Origin: Kitasatospora sp. Root107
GTDB taxonomy: Bacteria; Actinomycetota; Actinomycetes; Streptomycetales; Streptomycetaceae
Length of the DNA stretch: 41,538 nt
Assembly: GCF_001424875.1 (NCBI RefSeq)
Contig: NZ_LMCT01000072.1
Location: 336,553 to 378,090, forward strand
Reading direction: 5' to 3'
Shown: in pieces, positions 8,044-17,099 of the stretch
Layout of the letters: every line of letters starts with the position of its first letter
How positions within the stretch are numbered: position 1 is the first letter of the stretch
The notes under the pieces: model-generated
The model's database searches: none
The model's input: the letters and a program-made list of their open reading frames with translations, nothing else
What the model was told of the DNA's origin: nothing
Position numbers and translations under genes: made by a program

Positions 8044-9636
8044 ATGCGCGTCCGAGACCTGCTCGCCCCCGGGGCACCGAGGCTGCGGCTGCTCGCTGCC
8101 GAGGACGAGCTCGACCGGCAGGTCAGCGGCGTGATGACGACCGACCTGCACGACCCCGGCCGCTACCTGCACGGCGGTGAGCTGGTGCTCACCGGAATGC
8201 TCTGGCGGACCGGCCCGGAGGACTCCGAGCGCTTCGTGCGCACCATCGTGGCGGGCGGCGCGGTCGCGCTGGCGGCCGGCGAGGCCGAGGTCGGCCCGGT
8301 GCCCGAGGACCTGATCGACGCCTGTCGCCGGCACCGGATGCCGCTGCTCGCCGTGCCCGACGACATCGCCTTCGGCACCGTCACCGAGTTCATCGGCAGA
8401 CAGGTCTCGGTCGACCGGGCCGCCGACCTGGCCGCGCTGGTCGACCGGCACCGCCTGCTGGTCTCCGCGGCCGGTGGCGGCGGGCTCGACGCGGTGCTGG
8501 AGATGCTCGGCGGCGACATCGACCTGGACTGCTGGGTGCTCGCCCCCACCGGCCGGGTGATCGCCGGGCCCGCCGACCGGCTCTCCGCCGAGGACCGCGA
8601 CCAGCTGGTCCGGGCCCACCTGGCCGCCCAGCGTCAGCGCCGCCGCCCCCCGCACCGGGCCCGCCTCGCCAGCGGCTCGTACTCGCTGATCCCCGCCCCC
8701 GCCTCCACCGAGGCGGACGCCTCGCTCGCCGACTGGGTGCTCGCGGTCGCCGGGGACGTCACCGAGTGGACCGGCAAGCGCCAGCAGCTGGCCGACAACC
8801 TGGCCCGGCTGGCCGCCGCCGAACGCACCCGAAGGGACGAGGGCCGCCGACTGCGCCGCCGGCTGGCCGACGAGGTGCTGACGCTGCTTCAGCGCGACGC
8901 CGACCCGGCCGAGATCAGCCGCACGCTGTACGCCTCCTCCGCGATGGCCGCCCGGTACGAGGGTGCGGCCGAGGGGCCCACGGTGGCCGAGGGGTCCTGG
9001 TTGGTGCTGAGCGCGGAAGGGACAGGACTGCCGGAAGGGGCGGTGCGGTCGATCCTGGAGGAAGCTCTCACCGACGCCTCCGACCGCGCGCTGGTGGCCG
9101 GCGCCGGTACCGGCGCCGTGGTGGTGCTGCCCGCCCCCGGCACCGCCGTGCCCGCCGACGCGCTCCGCGACCTGCTCGCCCCGCTGGAGGCCGGACTCGG
9201 CTCGGAGGGCCGGATCACCCTCGGCGTCTCGGCCCCCGCCGCCGAGGCGGGCGGCCTGCGCGGCGCCCTGGAGGAGGCCCGGCACGCCCGCCGGATCGCC
9301 GCCGCCCGGGTCGGCCGGATCTGCGTGGCCGGTCCCGAGGAGCTCGCCTCGCACGTGCTGCTGCTCGCGGCGGTGCCGGACGAGGTCCGCCGAGCCTTCC
9401 GCAGCCGGCTGCTGGACAAGGTGATCGCGTACGACATCGAGCACCAGGCCGACCTGGTCCGCACCCTGGAGGCCTTCCTCCGCTCGGACGGCTCCTGGAC
9501 CCGCTGCGCCGCCCAGCTGCACGTGCACGTCAACACCCTGCGCTACCGGATCGGCCGGATCGAGGAACTGACGGGCCGTGACCTCTCCAGGCTGGAGGAC
9601 CGGGTGGACTTCTACCTGGCCCTCGAACTGGCCTGA
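8044..9636 (+). CDS. PucR family transcriptional regulator of purine catabolism
   Basis: A 530-residue regulator. The N-terminal PucR ligand-sensing domain covers about residues 1-125 (MRVRDLLA, GGELVLTGMLW). A GGDEF-like middle part follows. The C-terminal PucR helix-turn-helix (about 470-530) contains the conserved HVNTLRYRIGRIEELTGRDL. The family controls purine use, and this gene is divergent from the xanthine dehydrogenase operon, so it most likely activates or represses that operon in response to a purine metabolite. The start is an ATG with GAAGGAG seven bases upstream. Confidence 0.92.
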   Translation: MRVRDLLAPGAPRLRLLAAEDELDRQVSGVMTTDLHDPGRYLHGGELVLTGMLWRTGPEDSERFVRTIVAGGAVALAAGEAEVGPVPEDLIDACRRHRMPLLAVPDDIAFGTVTEFIGRQVSVDRAADLAALVDRHRLLVSAAGGGGLDAVLEMLGGDIDLDCWVLAPTGRVIAGPADRLSAEDRDQLVRAHLAAQRQRRRPPHRARLASGSYSLIPAPASTEADASLADWVLAVAGDVTEWTGKRQQLADNLARLAAAERTRRDEGRRLRRRLADEVLTLLQRDADPAEISRTLYASSAMAARYEGAAEGPTVAEGSWLVLSAEGTGLPEGAVRSILEEALTDASDRALVAGAGTGAVVVLPAPGTAVPADALRDLLAPLEAGLGSEGRITLGVSAPAAEAGGLRGALEEARHARRIAAARVGRICVAGPEELASHVLLLAAVPDEVRRAFRSRLLDKVIAYDIEHQADLVRTLEAFLRSDGSWTRCAAQLHVHVNTLRYRIGRIEELTGRDLSRLEDRVDFYLALELA

Positions 9637-9653
9637 GCCCGTTCCCCGGTCAC

Positions 9654-9984
9654 GCGATGGGCCGCACGGCTTCTCCGCCTCGTACGCCTACGAGTGCGGC
9701 GTCAACATCGCTGGTGGCACCGACCAGACGTGTTCGACTGGAAGCAGGACGGAGCTGACGGGCCCGCTTCCGGAGCTGCACCGGATGGCACGGACCTCAA
9801 CCGTTCCTTCGGTCGGACGGACGGGGTGGTGAGGTTTCCGATGGTCAACTTCAAAGTCCGTTTCGCCGATGGCTCCACTGCCCGCGGTGATGACGGCACC
9901 GAAGGTGAGAAGTTCCGCGGCTGGGACGTGTGTGTGCGAGACGGCGACACCCGACTGTGTGCGACCACGGGCAAAGGCGACTGA
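9654..9984 (+). pseudogene. Frameshifted remnant of a small, probably secreted protein
   Basis: Two frames carry protein-like sequence in turn. The frame starting near 9656 reads DGPHGFSASYAYECGVNIAG and stops at 9832. The frame ending at 9984 carries TDLNRSF, then VRFPMVNFKVRF, FRGWDVCVRDG and LCATTGKGD. A single frame change near 9770-9800 would join them into one polypeptide with three Cys, as in secreted actinomycete proteins. No signal peptide or start with ribosome site is seen upstream, where the PucR gene ends. A 47-residue ORF from ATG 9841 is the minimal intact alternative. Family not recognised. Confidence 0.5.
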
Positions 9985-10023
9985 CTCGGGCGGCTGCACC
10001 ACGCACTACCGGAGGAAAGCATC

Positions 10024-10901
10024 ATGACGGAATCGGGTCGGCCCGGCAGCGTTGGTCCGCAGCAGGCTCTGACGGGGTGTTACCGGGCGGTGTGGCCGCG
10101 CGTCGGCAACGGGCCCGGGCATCCGCCCGCTGAGCCGGTTCGCGCGCTGATCGACTTCGCTTTCCGGCCCCCGTCGTCGTGGCGCTTGGAGCGGGGCGGT
10201 CGAGTCACCGTCACGGAGGTGACCCGTGCCGAGTGGGAGGCGCCCGGTCTCTCCTTCCCGGCCGGTGAGTGGCCGTGGGCCTTCACGCCCTCGCCGGCCC
10301 GCGGGCCGGCTCGGCCACGGTTACGTGGGAGGGGCGTCCTGCCACCGTTCTGGAGATCCCGGGGCCGGACCGGACGCCGCTGCACGTGACGGTCGACGAC
10401 GAGTCGGGGGTCGTCCTGCGGGCTCATTCGCCCGCCACCGGTTACCTGGAGGAGCTCACCGACCTGCGGGTCCACCGGGCACTGCCGGACAGCCTCTTCG
10501 CCGACCCGGTGGACGACGGTTCGGATCGGGCGGAGCTGCGTCGCTACGAGCAGATCCGTGCTCACTACCGGCAGCGGCCGCTCCCGGTGCCCGGAGCGTG
10601 GCCGGGAGCGCTGGGCAGTCCGTCGGCGATCGACGGTGACCCGGTCAGCGGGTTCCTGGTGGTGGACCTGGAGGTGCAGCCGTCGGTCGGCCTGCCCACC
10701 GGGGCGCAGCTGATCCGGCAGCCCCTTGCGGAGCCGGGCTACGACGGCGGCTGGGCCGCCGACCCGGGCACGTACCTGCACCGTTGGCAGGACGGCCGTT
10801 GGCAGTGGACCATCGCTGTCACCGGTCGCCCGCTCACGCCTGCCCAACTCGCCGCCGTCGCCGAGGAACTCGCCACGAGCGTCAGCGGTTGGCCGGGATG
10901 A
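10024..10901 (+). pseudogene. Hypothetical protein interrupted by a frameshift
   Basis: The start is sound: ATG at 10024 with GGAGG eight bases upstream. The first frame is protein-like to about residue 90 (SWRLERGGRVTVTEVTRAEW, then FPAGEWPWAF) and decays into Arg/Pro-rich sequence ending at 10389. From about 10310 a second frame takes over with GSATVTWEGRPATVLEIPG and continues to 10901 (ending SVSGWPG). One missing base (or two extra) in the GC-run near 10295-10315 would restore a protein of about 290 residues. It could be a real mutation or a sequencing error. No family recognised; there is no signal peptide or membrane segment, so it is likely cytoplasmic. Its end overlaps the convergent esterase gene by 20 bases. 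Confidence 0.65.
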
Positions 10902-12006
10902 TCGTGGTCAGCCACTTGAAGACGTCGGGGACCATCGGCTTCCAGACGTCGCTGGAGTGGGCTCCCATGCTCTCCACCGGGGTGACGGTGGTCGGGGCCT
11001 TGGAGGCCGCCTTGAGGGCGAGCGCGGCCTCGTAGCCGTCGCCCTTGTTGCCGCTCAGGTAGAAGGCGACCTTGGGCGGCTGGGCGGCGTTCTTCAGGAT
11101 GTTGACGGGGTTGGACTTCTCCCGCAGCGCCGGGTCCTTCGCGGTGAGCGAGTCGGGCTCCTGGGCGGGGTCGTTGTAGCCGGAGAGGCTGATGCTGGCG
11201 CGGTAGCGGTTGGGGTGCTCGGCGCCGAGCTTGGTGGCGCAGTGGGCGCCGGCCGAGTACCCGGCGACCGCCCAGCGGTCGGGCGAGGGGTCGGCGCGGA
11301 AGTTGTCCAGCACCATCTGTGGGACGTCCCGGGAGAGCCAGGTGTCGGCGTTGACCTTGCCGGGGATGTCGGCGCAGCCGGTGTCCTGGCCCTTGTCGAG
11401 CAGCAGGGTGCGCGGCGAGACCAGGATGAACGGCGCCACCTGCCCGCTCTCCATCAGCGGCTTGAGCTGCTCGGACACCCGCAGCGTGCCGTACCAGGTG
11501 GAGGAGGAGCCGGGGTAGCCGGGGAGCAGCTCGACCACCGGGAACTTCTTGTCCTTGAACTCGGGCTTGTCGTACTGCGGCGGCGTCCAGACCAACACCT
11601 CGCCGTCCACACCGGACAGCCGCCCCTTGAGCTCGGTGCGCTTGACGTCACCGGGCACCTTCGGGTCGTCCACGTTCTTGAAGGACTGGATCACCTTCGG
11701 CTCGGGGGACTTGCTCGCCTTGCCGCCGCTCGCCGGGTCGTCGGCCGTGACGTTCGGCACGGCCCGGATGTGGTTGCCCGTACCGAGCAGGTCGGACCAG
11801 CTGCCGTAGATCAGGTTGGCGTTGTTCACCATCACGAAGACCGTCACCACGGCCGTCACCTGACAGACCAGGATCATCACCAGTCTCGCCAGCACCTGGA
11901 CCGGCTTCGGCCCGCGCACTCGCCCCCAGAGCAGCAGCGCCGCCGCGATGGAGACCGGCACGAGGATGATCGTGACGATGAGGAAGGGGGTGCCTGTCAG
12001 TTGCAT
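10882..12006 (-). CDS. Membrane-anchored alpha/beta-hydrolase (putative esterase family)
   Basis: A 374-residue protein with two N-terminal membrane helices (about 7-27 and 38-60) and an extracytoplasmic esterase D/antigen 85-like domain. The nucleophile motif is GYSAG with Ser251. A C-terminal GAHSSDVWKPM segment likely supplies the catalytic His. LLPGYPGSSSTWYG forms the oxyanion region. I chose ATG 12006 because MQLTGTPF starts just before the first helix, as in related proteins. Its ribosome site is weak, and a TACGAG hexamer six bases upstream suggests a possibly leaderless message. An ATG at 12048 is the alternative. It may act on cell-envelope lipids or esters; the substrate is unknown. 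Confidence 0.85.
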   Translation of the reverse strand: MQLTGTPFLIVTIILVPVSIAAALLLWGRVRGPKPVQVLARLVMILVCQVTAVVTVFVMVNNANLIYGSWSDLLGTGNHIRAVPNVTADDPASGGKASKSPEPKVIQSFKNVDDPKVPGDVKRTELKGRLSGVDGEVLVWTPPQYDKPEFKDKKFPVVELLPGYPGSSSTWYGTLRVSEQLKPLMESGQVAPFILVSPRTLLLDKGQDTGCADIPGKVNADTWLSRDVPQMVLDNFRADPSPDRWAVAGYSAGAHCATKLGAEHPNRYRASISLSGYNDPAQEPDSLTAKDPALREKSNPVNILKNAAQPPKVAFYLSGNKGDGYEAALALKAASKAPTTVTPVESMGAHSSDVWKPMVPDVFKWLTTIIPANR

Positions 12007-12198
12007 CAAGTTCTCGTATCCGGATCGTCCGCCGCCCCGGATCCGCATCGCCCCGGAAGCACTTCGATGGGATCAGACGTTTCCGAACGGGTGATCAGTT
12101 GCTCTCCAACCTTGGCGAAAGCTGAGAGGAACATCACGTATTCGGTGAGAATTGTCTGAACGGCCCGGACCAGTGTGCCACTCGCATGGTCGTACTCG

Positions 12199-12240
12199 TC
12201 GAACGGGTACGGCCGACTCCCAGCGAGTCGGCCGGTTCGA
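12199..12240 (+). promoter_or_regulatory. Long inverted repeat upstream of the sugar ABC operon
   Basis: GGCCGACTC (12211-12219) and GAGTCGGCC (12225-12233) pair perfectly around a 5-base loop. They are flanked by TCGAAC (12199-12204) and GTTCGA (12235-12240), which extend the stem. It lies 26 bases before the GTG of the binding-protein gene. It could be an operator, a leader attenuator or an mRNA structure. Confidence 0.5.
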
Positions 12241-12266
12241 ACAGTCCCTTGCGGGAAACTGTCGGA

Positions 12267-13277
12267 GTGTCAGTCCGCCGGTTCCGCCCCGTCCTCCTGC
12301 CGCTCGCCGCGCTCCTGCTGGTGACCGCGACGCTGTCCGGGTGCAGCAGCACCGGCGGCCGCCGCGCCGAACAGGCCCGCAGCCGGGCGGCGACGGCGGG
12401 CGGTGCGGTCGACACACCGCGCTGGACGGTCGCCATGGTGACCCACGCGGGCGCGGGCGACGCGTTCTGGGACACCGTCCGCAAGGGCGCCGAACAGGCC
12501 GCCGCGAAGGACAACATCACCTTCCTGTACTCCAACGACGCGCAGACCCAGAACCAGGTGCAGCTGATCCAGGCCGCGATCGACCAGCGGGTGGACGGGC
12601 TGCTGGTCTCGCTGGCCAAGGGCGAGGCGCTGACCGACGTGCTGGCCAAGGCGAAGGCGGCCGGCATCCCGCTGATCAGCATCAACTCGGGCCAGGAGTT
12701 CTCGGCCCGGTTCGGCGCGCTCACCCACATCGGGCAGGACGAGAGCACGGCGGGCAAGGCGGCCGGCACCGAGCTGGGCCGGCGCGGGCGCAAGTCGGTG
12801 CTCTGCGTGATCCACGAGCAGGGCAACATCGGCCAGGAGCAGCGCTGCGGCGGCGCCAAGGGCGCCTTCGGCGGCACCCTGCAGACCCTGTACGTGGACG
12901 GGGTCAACCTGCCCGACGCCCGGGCCGCGATCGCCGCCAAGCTACAGGCCGACCCGGCGGTGGACACCGTCCTCACCCTGAGCGCCCCGCTGGCCGCGAC
13001 CGGCCTGCAGGCCGTCCAGGACGCCCGCCGGCCGGTCGAGCTGGACACCTTCGACCTCGGCACCCAGGTGGTGACCGGGCTCCAGGCGGGCACGGTCGGC
13101 TTCGCGGTGGACCAGCAGCCGTACCTGCAGGGGTACCAGGGCGTCGACCTGCTCTGGCTCTACCGCTACAACCTGGACGTGCTGGGCGGCGGCGGGCCGG
13201 TGCTGACCGGCCCGCAGATCCTCACCAAGGACGACGCTGCCGCGCTCGCGGCGTACGTCGCCCGGGGGACCCGATGA
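12267..13277 (+). CDS. Sugar ABC transporter substrate-binding lipoprotein
   Basis: A 336-residue periplasmic-binding-protein type 1 lipoprotein. It has a signal peptide with a lipobox TLSGC (Cys26). The mature part matches the ribose/fructose-binding family: WTVAMVTHAGAGDAFWDTVRKG, QVQLIQAAIDQRVDGLLVSL, IPLISINSG. The likely start is the GTG at 12267, just before the signal peptide, with a weak GGGAA upstream; an ATG at 12186 would add an implausible tail. It is the first gene of a four-gene unit and overlaps the permease start (ATGA). The likely substrate is a monosaccharide such as fructose, ribose or mannose. Confidence 0.92.
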   Translation: MSVRRFRPVLLPLAALLLVTATLSGCSSTGGRRAEQARSRAATAGGAVDTPRWTVAMVTHAGAGDAFWDTVRKGAEQAAAKDNITFLYSNDAQTQNQVQLIQAAIDQRVDGLLVSLAKGEALTDVLAKAKAAGIPLISINSGQEFSARFGALTHIGQDESTAGKAAGTELGRRGRKSVLCVIHEQGNIGQEQRCGGAKGAFGGTLQTLYVDGVNLPDARAAIAAKLQADPAVDTVLTLSAPLAATGLQAVQDARRPVELDTFDLGTQVVTGLQAGTVGFAVDQQPYLQGYQGVDLLWLYRYNLDVLGGGGPVLTGPQILTKDDAAALAAYVARGTR

Positions 13278-14293
13278 GCACCGACCTGCTGGTCTCCCGG
13301 CCGCCGGGCAGGCACCGGCGGGCCCGCCCCGAGCTGGGTGCGGCGCTGGCGGCGGTGGCTGTACTGCTGTTCTTCTCGGTGGTGGCCGACAGCTTCCTGC
13401 GGGCCTCCTCGATCGGCACCGTGCTGTACGCCGCCTCGACCATCGGCATCATGGCGGTGCCGGTCTCGCTGCTGATGATCGGCGGCGAGTTCGACCTCTC
13501 GGCGGGCGTCCTGGTCACCACCGCCGCGCTCACCTCCTCGATGGTCAGCTACCAGCTGACCGCGGTGACCTGGGTCGGCGTCCTGGTCTCGCTGCTGGTG
13601 ACGCTGGCGGTCAGCGGCTTCAACGGCTGGATGCTCGGCCGCACCCGGCTGCCCAGCTTCATCGTCACGCTCGGCACCTTCCTGATGCTGACCGGCGCCA
13701 ACCTGGGCCTCACCAAGCTGGTCTCCGGCACCGTCACCACCAAACCGATCGGCGACATGCAGGGCTTCGACTCCTGCCGGTGGCTGTTCGCCTCGGAGTT
13801 GACGGTGGGTGGGATGACGCTCAAGGCCACCGTCTGGTGGTGGCTGGGTCTGGTGGTGGTGGGCTCCTGGGTGCTGCTGCGCACCCGGTACGGCAACTGG
13901 GTGTTCGCGGTCGGCGGCGACGCGGCGGCGGCCCGCGCGGTCGGTGTCCCGGTCGGGCGGACGAAGATCGGGCTGTACCTCGGGGTCGGCTTCTGCGCCT
14001 GGGTGCTCGGGCAGCACCTGCTGTTCTCCTTCGACACCGTGCAGTCCGGTGAGGGGGTCGGCAACGAGCTGATCTACATCGTGGCGGCGGTGATCGGCGG
14101 CTGTCTGATCACCGGCGGGTACGGCTCGGTGGTCGGCGGGGCGCTGGGCGCGCTGATCTTCGGCATGGTCAGCAAGGGCATCGTGTACGCCCAGTGGAAC
14201 CCGGACTGGTTCAAGTTCTTTCTGGGTGCCATGCTGCTGCTGGCCGCGCTGCTCAACTCCTGGGTCAAACAACGGGCGGAGCGCGGCCGGTGA
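13274..14293 (+). CDS. Sugar ABC transporter permease (RbsC/FrcC-like)
   Basis: A 339-residue membrane protein of the branched-chain/ribose permease family with about ten hydrophobic segments. The motif GGEFDLSAG is the family hallmark. GWMLGRTRLPSFIVTLGT is the cytoplasmic coupling segment, and GNWVFAVGGDAAAARAVGV contacts the ATPase. It overlaps the binding-protein gene at its start and the ATPase gene at its stop, so all three are coupled. One permease gene is present, so it would act as a homodimer. Confidence 0.94.
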   Translation: MSTDLLVSRPPGRHRRARPELGAALAAVAVLLFFSVVADSFLRASSIGTVLYAASTIGIMAVPVSLLMIGGEFDLSAGVLVTTAALTSSMVSYQLTAVTWVGVLVSLLVTLAVSGFNGWMLGRTRLPSFIVTLGTFLMLTGANLGLTKLVSGTVTTKPIGDMQGFDSCRWLFASELTVGGMTLKATVWWWLGLVVVGSWVLLRTRYGNWVFAVGGDAAAARAVGVPVGRTKIGLYLGVGFCAWVLGQHLLFSFDTVQSGEGVGNELIYIVAAVIGGCLITGGYGSVVGGALGALIFGMVSKGIVYAQWNPDWFKFFLGAMLLLAALLNSWVKQRAERGR

Positions 14294-15066
14294 ACCTGTT
14301 GACACTGGAGGACGTGGGCAAGTCCTACGGCAGCGTCCGGGCGCTGGAAGGGGTCTCGCTGACGGTGCGCCAGGGGGAGATCTCCTGCGTGCTGGGCGAC
14401 AACGGCGCGGGCAAGTCCACCTTGATCAAAATCATCGCGGGGTTGCACCGGCACGACGAGGGCCGCTATCTGATCGGGGATCAGGAGGTCCGGCTGAGCT
14501 CGCCCCGGCAGGCGATCGACCGGGGCATCGCCACGGTCTACCAGGACCTGGCGGTGGTCCCGCTGATGCCGGTCTGGCGGAACTTCTTCCTCGGCGCCGA
14601 GCTCGGCAGCCGGCTCCGGCTCGACAGCGCCCGGATGCGCGAGGTCACCCGGGAGGCGCTGGCCAGGATGGGCATCGAACTGGCCGACGTGGACCAGCCG
14701 ATCGGCACCCTCTCCGGCGGCCAGCGGCAGTGCGTGGCGATCGCCAGGGCGGTGCACTTCGGTGCCCGCGCGCTGGTGCTGGACGAACCGACGGCCGCGC
14801 TCGGGGTCAAGCAGTCCGGGGTGGTGCTCAAGTACGTGGCGGCGGCCCGCGCGGAGGGCCTGGGCGTCGTGCTGATCACCCACAACCCGCACCACGCCTA
14901 CCTGGTGGGCGACCACTTCACCCTGCTCAAGCGAGGCCGGATGGCGGGCAGCCACCCGCGCGCCGAGATCACCCTGGAGCAGCTCACCACCGAGATGGCG
15001 GGCGGCTCCGAGCTGGCCGAACTCTCGCACGAACTCGGCCGACCCGGCCCGGAGGCGGACCGCTGA
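14290..15066 (+). CDS. Sugar ABC transporter ATPase, single nucleotide-binding domain
   Basis: A 258-residue ATPase starting at a GTG that overlaps the permease stop. Walker A is GDNGAGKST (36-44), the signature is LSGGQ (141-145), Walker B is ALVLDEP (161-167) and the switch is His198. Ribose-type importers usually have a double-length ATPase of about 500 residues. A single-domain ATPase of this size is characteristic of the Frc (fructose) type, and the two copies would form a homodimer. Longer in-frame starts upstream lie inside the permease gene and are rejected. Confidence 0.94.
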   Translation: MNLLTLEDVGKSYGSVRALEGVSLTVRQGEISCVLGDNGAGKSTLIKIIAGLHRHDEGRYLIGDQEVRLSSPRQAIDRGIATVYQDLAVVPLMPVWRNFFLGAELGSRLRLDSARMREVTREALARMGIELADVDQPIGTLSGGQRQCVAIARAVHFGARALVLDEPTAALGVKQSGVVLKYVAAARAEGLGVVLITHNPHHAYLVGDHFTLLKRGRMAGSHPRAEITLEQLTTEMAGGSELAELSHELGRPGPEADR

Positions 15067-15119
15067 CCCGGCGCGGGAGGATGGGCCCCGTACGATTCCG
15101 ACCCGCTGAAGGAGTACCT

Positions 15120-16223
15120 GTGAGCACCCCGCAGCGCCCCGCCGTCTTCCCCACCCTGCTCGGCGGCATCGGCCCCCGGGCCGAGCGCCGGCGCCGGGCG
15201 CTGCCCGCGAGCATCCTGCGGCTGCCCACGGTCGGGGTGGACATCGGCGGCACCAAGGTGGTGGCGGGCGTGGTGGACGGCGAGGGCCGGGTGCTGGAGC
15301 GGCTGCGCACCGACACCCCCGACAAGAGCAAGAGCCCGCAGGTGGTCGAGGACGTGATCGTCGACCTGGTGCTCCAGCTGGCGGACCGTCACGACGTGCA
15401 CGCGGTCGGCGTCGGCGCGGCGGGCTGGGTGGACGCGGACCGCTCACGCGTTCTGTTCGCCCCGCACCTGAACTGGCGGAACGAGCCGCTGCGGGACGCG
15501 CTGAGCGCCCGGCTCCGGTTCCCGGTGGTGGTGGAGAACGACGCCAACGCGGCGGCCTGGGCCGAGTGGCGGTTCGGCGCCGGACGGGGCGAGGAGCACA
15601 TGGTGATGCTCACCCTGGGCACCGGCATCGGCGGCGCCCAGGTCAGGGACGGGTACGTGGACCGGGGCCGGTACGGGCTGGCCGGGGAGTTCGGGCACAT
15701 GCAGGTGGTGCCGGGCGGCCACCGCTGCCCGTGCGGCAACCGGGGCTGCTGGGAGCAGTACTCCTCCGGGAACGCGCTGGTCCGGGACGCCCGGGAGCTG
15801 GTCGCCGAGGAGTCGCCGGTGGTCCAGCCGCTGCTCGCGCTGGCGGGCGGTACGGCGGCCGGGCTGACCGGCCCGCTGATCACCGAGGCGGCCCGGGGCG
15901 GCGACCCGGTGGCGACCGAGCTGCTGTACGACGTGGGCACCTGGCTGGGCGTCGGCATCGCCAACCTGGCGGCGGCGCTGGACCCCGGACGGTTCGTCAT
16001 CGGCGGCGGGGTCTCGGAGTCGGGGGAGCTGCTGCTCACCCCGGCCCGGAACGCCTTCAAGCGCACGCTGACCGGACGCGGCTTCCGCCCGGAGGCGGAG
16101 ATCGTGCACGCGGCGCTGGGCAACGACGCCGGTCTGGTCGGTGCGGCCGACCTGGCCCGACAGGTGGCGCGGCGGTTCCGGACCATCAAGCGGCACCGCG
16201 TGGAGCGCGCGGTCACCAGGTGA
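15120..16223 (+). CDS. ROK family sugar kinase
   Basis: A 367-residue kinase starting at GTG 15120 with AAGGAG five bases upstream. The ATP-binding VGVDIGGTK begins near residue 38. ENDAN (139-143) contains the catalytic Asp141. GTGIGG (167-172) is the phosphate loop. EFGH and CPCGNRGC (Cys203, 205, 210 with His193) form the ROK zinc site. The 35-residue N-terminal extension has no helix-turn-helix, so this is a kinase, not a ROK repressor. It follows the transporter genes by 53 bases and probably phosphorylates the imported sugar, as FrcK does in frcBCAK. A TACGAT hexamer at 15091-15096 may give it an extra promoter. Confidence 0.92.
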   Translation: MSTPQRPAVFPTLLGGIGPRAERRRRALPASILRLPTVGVDIGGTKVVAGVVDGEGRVLERLRTDTPDKSKSPQVVEDVIVDLVLQLADRHDVHAVGVGAAGWVDADRSRVLFAPHLNWRNEPLRDALSARLRFPVVVENDANAAAWAEWRFGAGRGEEHMVMLTLGTGIGGAQVRDGYVDRGRYGLAGEFGHMQVVPGGHRCPCGNRGCWEQYSSGNALVRDARELVAEESPVVQPLLALAGGTAAGLTGPLITEAARGGDPVATELLYDVGTWLGVGIANLAAALDPGRFVIGGGVSESGELLLTPARNAFKRTLTGRGFRPEAEIVHAALGNDAGLVGAADLARQVARRFRTIKRHRVERAVTR

Positions 16224-16293
16224 CCGGGCTGTTCCCTAACAATTAGGTTTACAGACCTACTGCGCCAGGGAAAGCCCGGCTAGCATCCGGCTT

Positions 16294-16716
16294 GTGGCAG
16301 TGATAGCGAAGCTCCGGCACGGCATTCCCCGGGTGAGCGCCGGGCGGTGGGCAGGTCTGCTGCTCTGTGCCGCCTTCGCGGTGGCCGACGGCCTGCTGCT
16401 CGCCGACCGGTCACTGATCGGCGGGCTCGCCCTGCTCCTGCTGCCCGGCGCGGCGGCCCTGCTGCTCGCGGTCGGCACCACGGCGAGGTCCACCCTGCCG
16501 GTGTTCCCCGTCCTGTCCGGCGGCCTCGCCTGCGCCCTGCTCGGCCTGCTCCTCGCAGCCGGCAGCCCCGCCCGGTACGCGGCCCTGGCGGCCGCCGTCC
16601 TGCTGACCGTCCTGTCGCTCGCGACCGGCCGCCGCGATCGCCACCCCGGCCCGGCCGAGCCGCTCTCCGCCGCCGACCGCGAGGACCTGCACGACGCCTA
16701 CCCGGCCGCCGTCTGA
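16294..16716 (+). CDS. Small integral membrane protein of unknown function
   Basis: A 140-residue protein with about four hydrophobic helices (roughly 19-35, 42-60, 70-87 and 93-108) and a charged cytoplasmic tail ending LHDAYPAAV. There is no ribosome site. The hexamer TAGCAT (16281-16286) ends seven bases before the GTG, so the message is probably leaderless. The convergent DUF2087 gene ends seven bases away. No family recognised. Confidence 0.7.
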   Translation: MAVIAKLRHGIPRVSAGRWAGLLLCAAFAVADGLLLADRSLIGGLALLLLPGAAALLLAVGTTARSTLPVFPVLSGGLACALLGLLLAAGSPARYAALAAAVLLTVLSLATGRRDRHPGPAEPLSAADREDLHDAYPAAV

Positions 16717-16723
16717 CCCTCCG

Positions 16724-17002
16724 TCAGCCCGCGAGCCGGTAGCTGCTGCCGTCCCTGGTCCGCTCCAGCAGCCCGGCGATCACCAGATACCGGCGCAGCG
16801 CCGAGTAGTCCTCGTGCACCGTCAGCAGCGCCTCGTTGACCTCTCGCTCGACGTACCCCCGCCCCGGCTCGAACAGCGTCCGCGCGAGGTGCGTGAGCAG
16901 CTCCTCCCGCCGGGCGGGCTTGCGCGGGATCGCGGTCAGCCGCCCCTGGGCGGTGAACAGCGCGGACACCCCGCGCGACGTGCTTGTACTGGTCTCGGAC
17001 AT
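16724..17002 (-). CDS. DUF2087 domain protein
   Basis: A 92-residue protein. Residues about 20-92 match the DUF2087 domain: GRLTAIPRKPARREELL, then the ARTLFEPGRGYVEREVNEAL motif, then EDYSALRRYLVIAGLLERT. The domain is a winged-helix-like fold often fused to or lying near ArsR-type regulators. The ATG at 17002 has a GGGAGAGG site upstream; the longer open frame is unlikely. It lies downstream of the HxlR gene on the same strand with about a 97-base gap. A regulatory role is plausible but not shown. Confidence 0.85.
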   Translation of the reverse strand: MSETSTSTSRGVSALFTAQGRLTAIPRKPARREELLTHLARTLFEPGRGYVEREVNEALLTVHEDYSALRRYLVIAGLLERTRDGSSYRLAG

Positions 17003-17099
17003 GGGCGGCAGCCTCTCCCGGCCGGCGATGCCGGGGCAAGGCGTTTTCCGGGCCGTCCCGACCACGCCCCGGGCGGGCGCGGTGGTCCGGCGCCGAGCG

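Noticed and set aside
15120..16223. ROK protein as a Rok7B7/NagC-type repressor
   Set aside because: The N-terminal extension has no helix-turn-helix, while the kinase Asp and zinc Cys are present. It follows a transporter operon, so a kinase is the better reading.
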